A stretch of DNA of 64,000 nt from Acidimicrobiaceae bacterium. Its GTDB lineage: Bacteria > Actinomycetota > Acidimicrobiia > Acidimicrobiales > Aldehydirespiratoraceae. The stretch spans positions 62,001 to 126,000 of the forward strand of contig JAERSO010000129.1 of NCBI GenBank assembly GCA_016845585.1, given 5' to 3'. A program made the translations under genes and the position numbers. The notes under the pieces were generated by a model. The model had not been told where the DNA came from. It made no database searches and saw only the letters and a program-made list of their open reading frames with translations. Shown one piece after another: positions 8,273 through 16,197 of this stretch (position 1 is the first letter of the stretch; each line of letters starts with the position of its first letter).

Positions 8273-9065
8273 AGCTGCAGAGGCCCTCGTCACTCGTTCC
8301 GCGATGTGAGTGGCACATGTACGTGGCCTCGACGTTGCGGAGGGTCCATGTGCCATCGCCCGCTTCGTCGGTGAGGAAGATGTGCAGGCGCTGCCCGGAG
8401 ACGGAATCATCACCGAGCCCGACGACGTCATAGGTGATCTCGCCGAGGTCGCCTTCCGAGGCGGGCACGGCGATCACGATCCGCTGGACGTACTCCTCCT
8501 CGGTCATGGCTTCCGCCACCTCGAGTCCGACCGCCTCGATCGAGTCGCCGGTGACATAGCCGATCTGCTCGACGATGAACACGGTGATGTCCTGCGTGTT
8601 TCCTTGAGCCGCAGTGAACGACGCACTCACCCAACCGGTGACGCCGTCGGCGGTGGTGATCTCCCACCAGATGCTGTTGGGGAGGTGACGAGCCCGCCCG
8701 GCGAAGGTGAGATCGTCGGCGAGGGGGTCGAGGGTGGCGATGATGTCGCCGGTCATCCCGGGTATGTGTCGCACGTTCAGGACGTCGTCGTGGGCCACGC
8801 CGTGCACCACCAAGGCGGCCCCGTTCGCCGGCATCAGATCGAAGTCCTCACCGGGGAGGTCCTCTGGTGCTTCGGTCGTGGTGGTGGTCGACGTGACAGT
8901 GGTGGTGGGTGCGGCCGTGGTGGTGGGCGCGTCGGTGGTGGTCGTCGACTCGGGCGCCTCAGAGGTGGTCGTGGTGGTGGTCGTGTCCGCGCTCGTGTCG
9001 GACGAGTCCGAGCCGCAGGCGACCGAGAGTGTCGCGACGGCGAGGAGTAGCGAGAGTCTCTTCAT
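8271..9065 (-). CDS. SH3-like-domain lipoprotein with Thr-rich linker
   Basis: 264-residue lipoprotein. The ATG at 9065 is used because it gives a compact signal peptide (MKRLSLLLAVATLSVAC, lipobox Cys17). A low-complexity Thr/Ala/Pro/Ser linker of about 45 residues follows, of the kind that spans the actinobacterial wall. A bacterial SH3-like domain comes next (LNVRHIPGMTGDIIATL and WWEITTADGVTGWVSASF). The last third resembles no family I know and ends with two cysteines. It is presumably a cell-envelope protein binding a wall component or partner. It is divergent from the molybdenum hydroxylase operon. Confidence 0.7.
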   Translation of the reverse strand: MKRLSLLLAVATLSVACGSDSSDTSADTTTTTTTSEAPESTTTTDAPTTTAAPTTTVTSTTTTTEAPEDLPGEDFDLMPANGAALVVHGVAHDDVLNVRHIPGMTGDIIATLDPLADDLTFAGRARHLPNSIWWEITTADGVTGWVSASFTAAQGNTQDITVFIVEQIGYVTGDSIEAVGLEVAEAMTEEEYVQRIVIAVPASEGDLGEITYDVVGLGDDSVSGQRLHIFLTDEAGDGTWTLRNVEATYMCHSHRGTSDEGLCS

Positions 9066-9156
9066 GGTTCCAGCATGACGCATGTCAACAGTCTGAATCA
9101 GGGACTGTGGTCCTCTGATGAGCAAGATGTTGCGAGACATGAGATATTTACGCGCT

Positions 9157-11433
9157 ATGAGTCTCACTGAAGCTCCTGAGTTCGTGCGGGCCGATGGACC
9201 CGACAAGGTGACGGGAAGCGGCCGCTACACGGCCGACATGAATCTGACGGGTCAACTCGTCGCGAAGTTCCGCTACGCCGATGTGGCCCACGCCCGCGTC
9301 ACCAGAATCGATGCTTCGGCCGCGCTGGCGATGCCGGGCGTCTTGGCCGTCCTGACCAGCGACGATGTGCCCGACCTGCGGTATTCGCCGGTGGTGGCTG
9401 ACCGCACGCTGTTCGTGAAGGACGTCGTGCGCTTCGAGGGTGAGGTCGTCGCCGCGGTTGCCGCGGTCGACGCCGCCACCGCCCAGGCCGCGGCCGACGC
9501 GATCGTCTTCGAGTACGACGAATTGCCGATCGTGGACGATCTCGAGGCGGCCCTGGCCGACGGATCGCCGGTCGTGCACGAGGACTGGGAGTCCTACGAC
9601 GTCTCCGGCGACACTGTTCAGCGCCCGAACGTTGCGTCGTTCTCGTCGATCGAGAAGGGCGATGTCGCGGGAGGCCTGGCCGAAGCCGACCATGTCATCA
9701 CCAGCCGATACGTGGCCGACGCCTGCCATGCGCTCCCGATCGAACCGCGTGCGGTCGTGGCCCAGTGGGAGGGCAACAAGGTCACGATCTGGACCTCCAC
9801 CCAGGTTCCCTTCGATGCGCGCAACGGTGTGTGCGAGACCCTGCAGATGCCGGCCAGCCGGGTACGGATCATCGTGCCGCACCTCGGCGGCGGGTTCGGC
9901 GGGAAGTGCGGGTTTCACTTCGAGGCCCACATCGCGGCACTGGCCCGCGCCGCGAAACGTCCGGTGAAGCTGGTGTTCTCCCGGCGCGAGGAGTTCCTCG
10001 CTCCCGACCGGCGCCGCGAAGGCATGATCGTCGACATCACCACCGGGGTGAAGAATGACGGCACGATCACGGCCCGGAAGGGCTGGATCGCCATCGACAA
10101 CGGCGCCTACACCGCTGACGCCGCGTTCTTCCCGCAGCTCGCCGCCATGCACGTGGCCGGCCCGTACGTCTCACCGAATGTGTTCGTCGAGTCGTCGCTC
10201 GTCTACACGAACCATCAGCCGTCCGGCTCGGTTCGGGCCCCGACCGCACCCCAGGCGTGTTGGGCGCTGGAGTCCCACACCGACGAGATCGCTCGCACGA
10301 TCGGAATGGACCCGGTCGACTTCCGTCGCACGAACACCGTCGAGGAGGGCCTCGAGGGTCCGGCTGCGCAGGTGTACGGCGAGATCGGCCTTCGTCGCTG
10401 TATCGACGCCGCCGTCGCCAATTCGGCCTACGGGTCGCCGTTGCCCGACGACGAGGCGGTCGGCGTCGCCATCGGATGGTGGCCGAGCATGCCAGCGCCG
10501 TCCGGTGCGTACATCAAGATCGACGCTGACGGTTCGGGCCAGATCATCACTGGCGCACAGGAGTGTGGGACGGGATCGGTGATGACCCTGCGTTATCTCG
10601 CGGCCGAGGAACTCGGTATGGCACCCGAAGACTTCGAGCTCGTCTACCAGGACACGAGCGCGGCTCCTTATGACATGGGCGCCACCGGCTCGCAGACGTT
10701 GCTCAACAACGGACGCGCCGTCATCGAGGGAGCCAAGGAGATCGCGGCCCAGCTTCGAGATCTGGCCGCCGACCAGCTCGAGGCCGCGGCCGCGGACATC
10801 GTCTTGGCCGACGGTGTTGCTCACGTGAGCGGTACGCCCGATCGCAGCGTTGCCATCGCCGAGTTGGCCGGAATCGCCGCGGAGGGCGAGATGTTGATCG
10901 GCAAAGGCTCGGGTACGCCGCCGGATTGGCCGAGTGTTTCGGCGACCTGTGTCGGAGATCAGGGGATGGCCGGCTGGGCCGGCCCCCAGTTCTCGTGCCA
11001 TGCCGTGCGGGTGCGTCTCGATCGTGAGACCGGCGTCGTCCGAGTGCTCGAGATCTCCGCCGCCCACGATTCCGGCACGATCATCAATCCGATCGCCGCT
11101 CATGGTCAGGTGGAGGGCGGCATCACCATGGGCATTGGTCAGGCGTTGAGCGAGGGCACCGTCTACGGCGACGACGCCAAGCAGCGCAACGCGGGCCTGC
11201 TCGAGTACAAACTGCAGACCGCGGCCGATGCGCCGGTCGTCACGACCGAGTTCATCGAGATCTCGGACCCCAAGGCCGGGCCTCGGGGGGCCAAGGGTCT
11301 CGCCGAGGCACCGAACGTGCCGACCGCGGCGGCCATTGCCAACGCCGTCGCTCAGCTGATCGGCGAACCGGTGCGCCAACTCCCGATGACCCCCGAACGG
11401 GTGTGGATGACGAGCGGGGGAGGCGCGTCATGA
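9157..11433 (+). CDS. Molybdenum hydroxylase large subunit (CoxL/XdhB-like)
   Basis: 758-residue molybdopterin-cytosine-dinucleotide-type large subunit of the xanthine dehydrogenase family. Start taken at ATG 9157 (MSLTEAPEFVRADGPDKVTG); two in-frame ATGs upstream (9118, 9139) are possible. Family features include GRYTADM, the GGGFGGK molybdopterin loop, GSVRAPTAPQ near the active site, TGAQECGTGS and the catalytic Glu in GAKGLAEAPN. The active-site loop lacks the AYxCSFR motif of form I CO dehydrogenase, so it should hydroxylate an aldehyde, purine or N-heterocycle instead. It is translationally coupled to the FAD subunit (ATGA overlap). Confidence 0.85.
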   Translation: MSLTEAPEFVRADGPDKVTGSGRYTADMNLTGQLVAKFRYADVAHARVTRIDASAALAMPGVLAVLTSDDVPDLRYSPVVADRTLFVKDVVRFEGEVVAAVAAVDAATAQAAADAIVFEYDELPIVDDLEAALADGSPVVHEDWESYDVSGDTVQRPNVASFSSIEKGDVAGGLAEADHVITSRYVADACHALPIEPRAVVAQWEGNKVTIWTSTQVPFDARNGVCETLQMPASRVRIIVPHLGGGFGGKCGFHFEAHIAALARAAKRPVKLVFSRREEFLAPDRRREGMIVDITTGVKNDGTITARKGWIAIDNGAYTADAAFFPQLAAMHVAGPYVSPNVFVESSLVYTNHQPSGSVRAPTAPQACWALESHTDEIARTIGMDPVDFRRTNTVEEGLEGPAAQVYGEIGLRRCIDAAVANSAYGSPLPDDEAVGVAIGWWPSMPAPSGAYIKIDADGSGQIITGAQECGTGSVMTLRYLAAEELGMAPEDFELVYQDTSAAPYDMGATGSQTLLNNGRAVIEGAKEIAAQLRDLAADQLEAAAADIVLADGVAHVSGTPDRSVAIAELAGIAAEGEMLIGKGSGTPPDWPSVSATCVGDQGMAGWAGPQFSCHAVRVRLDRETGVVRVLEISAAHDSGTIINPIAAHGQVEGGITMGIGQALSEGTVYGDDAKQRNAGLLEYKLQTAADAPVVTTEFIEISDPKAGPRGAKGLAEAPNVPTAAAIANAVAQLIGEPVRQLPMTPERVWMTSGGGAS

Positions 11434-12326
11434 GCTTCACGATCGCCCGCACCGTCGAGGAGGCCGTCGCCGCGATGGCTGACGGCGCTCGCCCGATCGC
11501 CGGCGGCACCGACCTCGTCGTCGGTGCCCGCCACGGCAAGTCACCGTTGCCCGACGACTTGGTGGCGATCGACCGTCTCGATGATCTCTCCGAGATCCGC
11601 CCCGGAGCCGGGGGTCATCATGTGGGCGCGTTGGTTTCTCACGCTCGCCTGATGACCGATCCACTCATCGTCGGGAGCTACACGGCGCTGGCCGACGCGT
11701 CGGCGCTTGTCGGTTCGCCGTCGACTCGGAACGTCGGGACCCTCGGCGGCAACGTGATGAACGCGTCGCCCGCCATGGACACCGGCGCACCACTGCTCGT
11801 GTTCGGTGCCACGGCGCGACTCGTCGGGCCGGGAATCGAGCGCTCGGTTCCTCTCGCCGACCTGTGGACCGGGCCAGGCTCGACCGTGGCCTCATCGAAC
11901 GAGCTCCTGGTCGGTCTCGATCTGCCGGCGCCCTCCGAGCGCTGCGGTTCGGCGTATGTCCGACTCGAGTACCGCCGTGCCATGGAAATCGCAGTGGTCG
12001 GTGCCGCCGCCGGCGTCACCCTGGCCGACGACGGTTCGGTTGCCTCCGCGTCGGTTGCGCTGTCGGCGGTCGCTCCGACGATCCTCGCGGTCGAGGGGGT
12101 CGAGGGCCTCGCCGGCCTTGCTCCCACCGATGCCGCGGTCAAGGCGGCCGAGCTCGCGTCCGAACAGGCCTCGCCGATCAGCGATCTTCGTGCCGCTGAC
12201 ACGTATCGCCGCCACTGCGTTGGCGTGATGGCCAAGCGAGCGGTGGATGCCGCCTGCCGTCGAGCCGGCGGCGAATCAATCCCTGTCCCTGTGAACCGTG
12301 CGCTCGGAATCGGAGCTGTCTCATGA
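11430..12326 (+). CDS. Molybdenum hydroxylase FAD-binding subunit (CoxM-like)
   Basis: 298-residue FAD subunit of the same hydroxylase. The ATG at 11430 overlaps the large-subunit stop (ATGA), so the 9-codon extension in the track is not used. FAD-binding motifs are ARPIAGGTDLVVGAR near residue 25 and TLGGNVMNASPAMDTGAP near residue 105. A C-terminal CO-deh-flav domain ends in TYRRHCVGVMAKRAV. It passes electrons from the Fe-S subunit to an acceptor. L-M-S gene order differs from the M-S-L order of classic cox operons. Confidence 0.88.
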   Translation: MSFTIARTVEEAVAAMADGARPIAGGTDLVVGARHGKSPLPDDLVAIDRLDDLSEIRPGAGGHHVGALVSHARLMTDPLIVGSYTALADASALVGSPSTRNVGTLGGNVMNASPAMDTGAPLLVFGATARLVGPGIERSVPLADLWTGPGSTVASSNELLVGLDLPAPSERCGSAYVRLEYRRAMEIAVVGAAAGVTLADDGSVASASVALSAVAPTILAVEGVEGLAGLAPTDAAVKAAELASEQASPISDLRAADTYRRHCVGVMAKRAVDAACRRAGGESIPVPVNRALGIGAVS

Positions 12327-12784
12327 GCGAATCATTCGACCTCGACGTCAACGGGGTCTCGTATCCCGTCACGGCCGAGCAGGGCAAGAACCTGCTGTCG
12401 GTCATCCGAGAGGATGTCGGCTTGACCGGCACCAAGGAGGGCTGCGACGACTGCGAGTGTGGCGCCTGCATGGTGCTGCTCGACGGCCAACCCGTGAACT
12501 CGTGCAGCTACCTGGCCGTGCAGGCGCAGGGACGGACCGTCATCACGATCGAGGGCGTGATGCAGGGCGAGGAGATGCATGCCCTGCAGCGCAACCTCCT
12601 GGAGGCGGGTGGTGTGCAGTGCGGGTTCTGTACCCCGGGCATGATCATGTCGGCACACGCCCTGCTCGACCGTGAGACCAACCCCACCTCCGAGGACGTG
12701 AAGATCGGCCTCAGCGGCAACCTCTGCCGCTGCACGGGCTACGCCAAGATTCTCGAGGCAGTCGAGAAGACCGCCGCCGAGTAA
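12323..12784 (+). CDS. Molybdenum hydroxylase [2Fe-2S] subunit (CoxS-like)
   Basis: 153-residue iron-sulfur subunit. The plant-type cluster motif GCDDCECGAC lies near residue 47. The second, all-alpha cluster is formed by CGFC and LCRCTGY near residues 106 and 139. It relays electrons from the Mo site to FAD. The ATG at 12323 overlaps the FAD-subunit stop by 4 nt. The gene ends Glu-stop inside the second copy of the 41-bp repeat, which probably terminates the operon. No XdhC/CoxI-type maturation gene lies in the window. Confidence 0.9.
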   Translation: MSESFDLDVNGVSYPVTAEQGKNLLSVIREDVGLTGTKEGCDDCECGACMVLLDGQPVNSCSYLAVQAQGRTVITIEGVMQGEEMHALQRNLLEAGGVQCGFCTPGMIMSAHALLDRETNPTSEDVKIGLSGNLCRCTGYAKILEAVEKTAAE

Positions 12785-12817
12785 GCACGCTGGGGACAGA
12801 CCCCATCGTGCTTTCTC
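12777..12817 (+). repeat. 41-bp exact repeat, copy 2, hairpin-forming and stop-codon-embedded
   Basis: Second copy of the element at 8232-8272, identical over 41 bp and again beginning in the last coding codons (GAGTAA) of the upstream gene, here the 2Fe-2S subunit. The single-mismatch 11-bp stem followed by TTTCTC suggests it ends transcription of the hydroxylase operon before the SDR gene that starts 32 bp later. Confidence 0.8.
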
Positions 12818-12848
12818 GCCATTGACCCCCGGCGGCTACGGTCCGGCG

Positions 12849-13697
12849 ATGCGAGATCTCACAGGGAAGACAGCCGTCGTCACCGGCGCGGCGAGCGGGA
12901 TGGGGCGTGCGTTCGCCAACCGGTTCGCCCAGGCCGGCATGAACGTGGTGATGAGCGACATCGAGGAGCCTCGGCTCGACGAGGCGGTCGCTGAGGTCGC
13001 TGCCCACGGCACGAAGGTGGTCGGCCAGATCACCGACGTGTCCGACTCGGGGAGCATGGACGAGCTGGGGGAGCGCGCCTTCGCCGAGTTCGTCTCGGTC
13101 CACGTCGTCTGCAACAACGCAGGTGTCAGCGGTGGCCGCACCAGCCCGGACTTCGTGAGCGAGGCCGACTGGCGTTGGGTCATCGACGTCAACCTGTGGG
13201 GTGTCATCCACGGCCACCGGGTCTTCATGCCCCACCTCCTCGAACAGGGTGAGGGCCACATCGTCAACACGGCGTCGATCCTCGGCCACCTGCCCGGTCA
13301 CTCGGCCTATGTCGCCGCCAAGTGGGGGGTGGTGGGGATCACGCTCGGTCTCTACAACGAGATGATCGCGGCGAAGACGGGGATCGGCGTGTCGTGTCTG
13401 TGCCCGGGCTGGGTGGCGACGGATCTCATGAACTCGGACAGAAACCGACCCGAGTCGACGATGCCATCGGCGCTCGTGGAACCCACCGCCGAGCAGGAGG
13501 CGGGATTCGAGGCCGTGCGCGAGTCGCTCAAGACCGGGATGCCGGCGCCGGAGGTGGCCGAGTTCGTCCACGACGCGGTCCTGAACGACACGTTCTGGAT
13601 CTTCACCGACATGAACATGGTCGCCGCACTGCAGGACAAGCACGACAGCATCACCGAGAACCGGAACCCGGCCCCGATTTCGATCCTCGACCTCTAG
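12849..13697 (+). CDS. SDR-family oxidoreductase
   Basis: 282-residue short-chain dehydrogenase. ATG 12849 (MRDLTGKTAVVTG) is preferred over the upstream start because it puts TGAASGMG at the normal position near residue 12. The NNAGVSGG motif, the TASIL serine and the YVAAK catalytic Tyr-Lys are present. The C-terminal part is longer than in many SDRs and contains EPTAEQEAGFEAVRESLKTG, found in SDRs that act on larger alcohols or steroids. Its stop codon directly abuts the stop of the convergent aldolase gene, with no base between. The substrate is unknown. Confidence 0.83.
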   Translation: MRDLTGKTAVVTGAASGMGRAFANRFAQAGMNVVMSDIEEPRLDEAVAEVAAHGTKVVGQITDVSDSGSMDELGERAFAEFVSVHVVCNNAGVSGGRTSPDFVSEADWRWVIDVNLWGVIHGHRVFMPHLLEQGEGHIVNTASILGHLPGHSAYVAAKWGVVGITLGLYNEMIAAKTGIGVSCLCPGWVATDLMNSDRNRPESTMPSALVEPTAEQEAGFEAVRESLKTGMPAPEVAEFVHDAVLNDTFWIFTDMNMVAALQDKHDSITENRNPAPISILDL

Positions 13698-14483
13698 CTA
13701 TTGGCGGTAGCCGGGGTCGAGCTGATCGGCGAGGCGCATGAGGGCCGGCCATTCGTACTGACCCAACGGGAAGTGGTCGTACTGGCGCTTCGACAGTTCC
13801 CAGATCTCGATCGGGCCGGGATCGAGCTCGAGGCCCGTGGCCGCCGCGGCGAGCATCGCTCGACACCCGCGGATCAGGTAATGCATCACCATGAACGCTT
13901 CGCCCGCGGTCTCGCCGACGGTGAGGAAGCCATGATTGCGCATGATCAGCGCCCGGTTGCCTTCCATGTTCGCGGCCAGCCGTTCGCGCTCCTCGAGCGT
14001 GAGCGACAGTCCCTCCCAGTCGTGGTAGCCGATCTGCCCGTAGAGCATCGACGTGTCCTGCACCAGGTACTGGAAGCCGTCTTTGAGCGCGGTGACCGCG
14101 AGCGCGTCGGGTACGTGGGCGTGGAACACGACCTTGTGCTGCGGGAAGTCGTTGTGGATCGCACCATGGATGACGAAGCCGGCGGTGTTGACGTCGGCGG
14201 GTCCTTCGAGCACGTTTCCCTCGGCGTCGATCTTGATCAGGTTCGACGCGGTCACCTCGTTGTAGAGCAGGCCGAACTTGTTCAGGAAGAAGTCGTGATC
14301 ACTGCCCGGCACCCGCATGGTGATGTGGTTCCAGACGGTGTCGTCGTATCCGAAATGCGCCGATAGGCGGTACATGGCAGCGAGTTCGACTCGGGCCTGC
14401 CATTCGTCGCCGGTGAAACTCCCGGAGTTCGCGGCGGTGAAGTCCTCGGCGACGACCTCGCGGGGCTGGGTGGTTTCGGTCAT
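13698..14483 (-). CDS. Class II aldolase/adducin-family protein
   Basis: 261-residue member of the AraD/FucA/adducin family, zinc enzymes that cleave or epimerise sugar phosphates or decarboxylate related acids. The candidate zinc site is HAHVPD near the middle plus the RNHGFLTVG histidine further on; WNHITMRVPG and FLNKFGLLYNEV are family segments. The start overlaps the stop of the upstream dehydrogenase by 4 nt (ATGA). The pairing with a 3-hydroxyisobutyrate-dehydrogenase-like enzyme recalls the erythronate/threonate (DenD/OtnC-type) pairs. The exact substrate is open. Confidence 0.8.
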   Translation of the reverse strand: MTETTQPREVVAEDFTAANSGSFTGDEWQARVELAAMYRLSAHFGYDDTVWNHITMRVPGSDHDFFLNKFGLLYNEVTASNLIKIDAEGNVLEGPADVNTAGFVIHGAIHNDFPQHKVVFHAHVPDALAVTALKDGFQYLVQDTSMLYGQIGYHDWEGLSLTLEERERLAANMEGNRALIMRNHGFLTVGETAGEAFMVMHYLIRGCRAMLAAAATGLELDPGPIEIWELSKRQYDHFPLGQYEWPALMRLADQLDPGYRQ

Positions 14484-15373
14484 GACTCCTCCTCGTGGAA
14501 GATCGTTTGGTTGTCGATTTCGGTGATCTGGGCCGCGAGCAGGTGCGGCGCCGCGGAACCATACCGCTGCTCGGCTTCGCCGTACCGCTCCGCCACTCGG
14601 GCCATGAAGGGGAGGTCAGCGTCTACCGACGCGGCCATCTCCATGGCCAATCGCATGTCCTTGGCCGCGAGGGCGATCGAGAACGATTCGTCGTAGGTGC
14701 CGGCCACGATCTCGGGCCCGTAGGTGTCGGCGACATAGCTGCTTCCGGCGCTCTTCTGTATCAGCTCCAGCATCTTCGCCGGCTGTACCCCGCCTTTCAC
14801 GCCGAGCATGAGTGCCTCGATCAGCGTGATCGTCTGGGTGTAGCAGAGGGTGACCTGGGCGATCTTGGCGACATACCCGGCGCCATGGTCGCCGAGATGG
14901 TCGACGTTGGAACCGATCGCCTCGAAGATCGACCAGTGCTTCTGCACGGCATCGGCCGGGCCGCCGACGTAGACGCTGAGCGTTCCGGCCGCTGCACCCT
15001 CGGGCCCGCCCGACACAGGGGCGTCGATCAGCGTGATGTCGTTCTCGGCTGCGTGCGTTGCGAGCCGGCGGGCGGTCTCGAGGTCGTTGGTGCTCAGGTC
15101 GATCCAGGTCGAGCCGGGACGAACCGTCTGGAGCACACCCTCATCGGCGAGTCCGACGGATGCGATCTGTGCCGGGCCGGGTAGCGACGACATCACGACA
15201 TCGGCCGTGGCGTAGCCGTCGAGTGGATCCATGGCATTGACGCCGGCCTCCATGGCCCGGGCCAGCGAATCGGCGCTCGGGTCGAACCCGTCCACGTCGA
15301 ACCCGGCCTTCACCAGATTGGCCGCCATGCCGCCACCCATATGTCCGAGTCCGAGAAGGAAGATCCGGGTCAC
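14480..15373 (-). CDS. 3-hydroxyacid dehydrogenase, HIBADH family
   Basis: 297-residue beta-hydroxyacid dehydrogenase. The Rossmann motif GLGHMG lies at residues 8-13, the substrate loop DAPVSGG near residue 118, and the catalytic Lys in GAGYVAKIAQ near residue 170. The Asn usually found four residues after that Lys (KxxNN in HIBADH) is replaced, reading KIAQV. This may alter substrate or activity. It is the first gene of a two-gene operon with the class II aldolase. A palindrome just upstream (15397-15410) may be an operator. Confidence 0.82.
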   Translation of the reverse strand: MTRIFLLGLGHMGGGMAANLVKAGFDVDGFDPSADSLARAMEAGVNAMDPLDGYATADVVMSSLPGPAQIASVGLADEGVLQTVRPGSTWIDLSTNDLETARRLATHAAENDITLIDAPVSGGPEGAAAGTLSVYVGGPADAVQKHWSIFEAIGSNVDHLGDHGAGYVAKIAQVTLCYTQTITLIEALMLGVKGGVQPAKMLELIQKSAGSSYVADTYGPEIVAGTYDESFSIALAAKDMRLAMEMAASVDADLPFMARVAERYGEAEQRYGSAAPHLLAAQITEIDNQTIFHEEES

Positions 15374-15396
15374 GTCGCGGAGACTAGCGCCAGAAT

Positions 15397-15410
15397 TGAA
15401 CGTTCGTTCA
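15397..15410. promoter_or_regulatory. TGAAC-N4-GTTCA dyad, operator-like
   Basis: Inverted repeat tgaac/gttca separated by gttc, lying 24 bp upstream of the dehydrogenase start and overlapping the stop codon of the HxlR gene. TetR-type operators often look like this. The protein that binds it cannot be named from the window. Confidence 0.35.
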
Positions 15411-16061
15411 GTCGGCGTAGTCGTAGCCGAATGCGGCGCCGAGGACTCCCAGGAATTCGTCGCGGTGTTCGTCGCCCTCGATGATCTCCAGGTTGTGCGC
15501 GACGAACTCCTTCGGGTCGATGCGCCCCTCGGCGAGTTCGAGGAATGCGAGGTAGTGCAGACGCGCCGTCAAGTGGGCGGTCGTGTCGGAGGGCCCGTAC
15601 TCCACGTCCACCCCCGCCGGCGTGGACATGATGGTGAACATGTCGTCTTCGACGAGTAGGCGAACGGCGAACCCGGAGTCGGGCCACACCGGGTCGAAGA
15701 GCATGCGCAAAGGCAGTGCCATGGTTCTCAGGTTCACCGGCTCGAGTTGGTCCGGCTCGCGATCGAGCAGACTGCCGAATCCTGCGAGTTCCCAGAGGAA
15801 CTTGTCGGTGAGGCGGCCGAGTGCGGTGAGTTCGTAGGGGCTCCTCCCTGGGGTCGGCTTCTGGATCAGGCCCGCGGCGGTGAGTTCGACGAGGCGTGCG
15901 CTCAGCAGGTTGGTGGCCGCACCGAGGCCCTCTTGGAGTTCCTGGTAGCGCGCCGGCCCCGCATGCAGGTCACGAAGGATGAGCAGCGTCCACCGGTCGC
16001 CCACGACATCGAGGGCTCGCGCAATCGGGCACAGGAGGCGATAGCCGCGCTTGTCAGGCAT
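15408..16061 (-). CDS. HxlR-family transcriptional regulator with C-terminal SCP2-like domain
   Basis: 217-residue regulator. The ATG at 16061 (MPDKRGYRLLCPIARALDVVG) is chosen because it places the winged-helix domain at the N-terminus as in HxlR proteins. Landmarks are CPIARALDVVGDRWTLLILRDL, RYQELQEGLGAATNLLSARLVEL and the wing GLIQKPTPGRSPYELTALG. The C-terminal hundred residues resemble the sterol-carrier-like domain often appended to HxlR/ArsR-type regulators and may bind a lipophilic ligand. It is divergent from the carbonic anhydrase gene, with two dyads between them. Confidence 0.8.
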   Translation of the reverse strand: MPDKRGYRLLCPIARALDVVGDRWTLLILRDLHAGPARYQELQEGLGAATNLLSARLVELTAAGLIQKPTPGRSPYELTALGRLTDKFLWELAGFGSLLDREPDQLEPVNLRTMALPLRMLFDPVWPDSGFAVRLLVEDDMFTIMSTPAGVDVEYGPSDTTAHLTARLHYLAFLELAEGRIDPKEFVAHNLEIIEGDEHRDEFLGVLGAAFGYDYAD

Positions 16062-16084
16062 GGATCTCCTTCGAGTGGTGACTC

Positions 16085-16117
16085 GCAACCGAGGACGACA
16101 CCCCAATCTTCGGTTGC
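16085..16117. promoter_or_regulatory. 8-bp inverted repeat gcaaccga/tcggttgc
   Basis: Perfect arms separated by 17 bp in the divergent region between the HxlR and carbonic anhydrase genes, followed on the plus strand by TTTTCTC. It could be an operator or a weak leader hairpin. I cannot decide between the two. Confidence 0.3.
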
Positions 16118-16145
16118 TTTTCTCACGCCAACTCGTTGACTTTAC

Positions 16146-16161
16146 TTTTTAACGTTAAAAA
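16146..16161. promoter_or_regulatory. AT-rich palindrome tttttaacgttaaaaa
   Basis: Perfect 16-bp palindrome centred on AACGTT, sharply AT-rich in a GC-rich neighbourhood. It lies 36 bp upstream of the carbonic anhydrase start, with a TTGACT at 16136-16141. It is a candidate binding site for the divergent HxlR regulator or an AT-rich promoter core. Confidence 0.4.
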
Positions 16162-16197
16162 AGCCCACCTCCGGCAGCCATACAAAAGGGAACACAC

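Noticed and set aside
8880-9010. ACC/GTG trinucleotide-rich tract as a microsatellite or phase-variable repeat
   Set aside because: It codes the Thr-rich linker of a lipoprotein, the units are irregular and no clean tandem array is present.
9157-12784. Form I CO dehydrogenase (coxMSL)
   Set aside because: The large subunit lacks the AYxCSFR active-site loop and the gene order is L-M-S.
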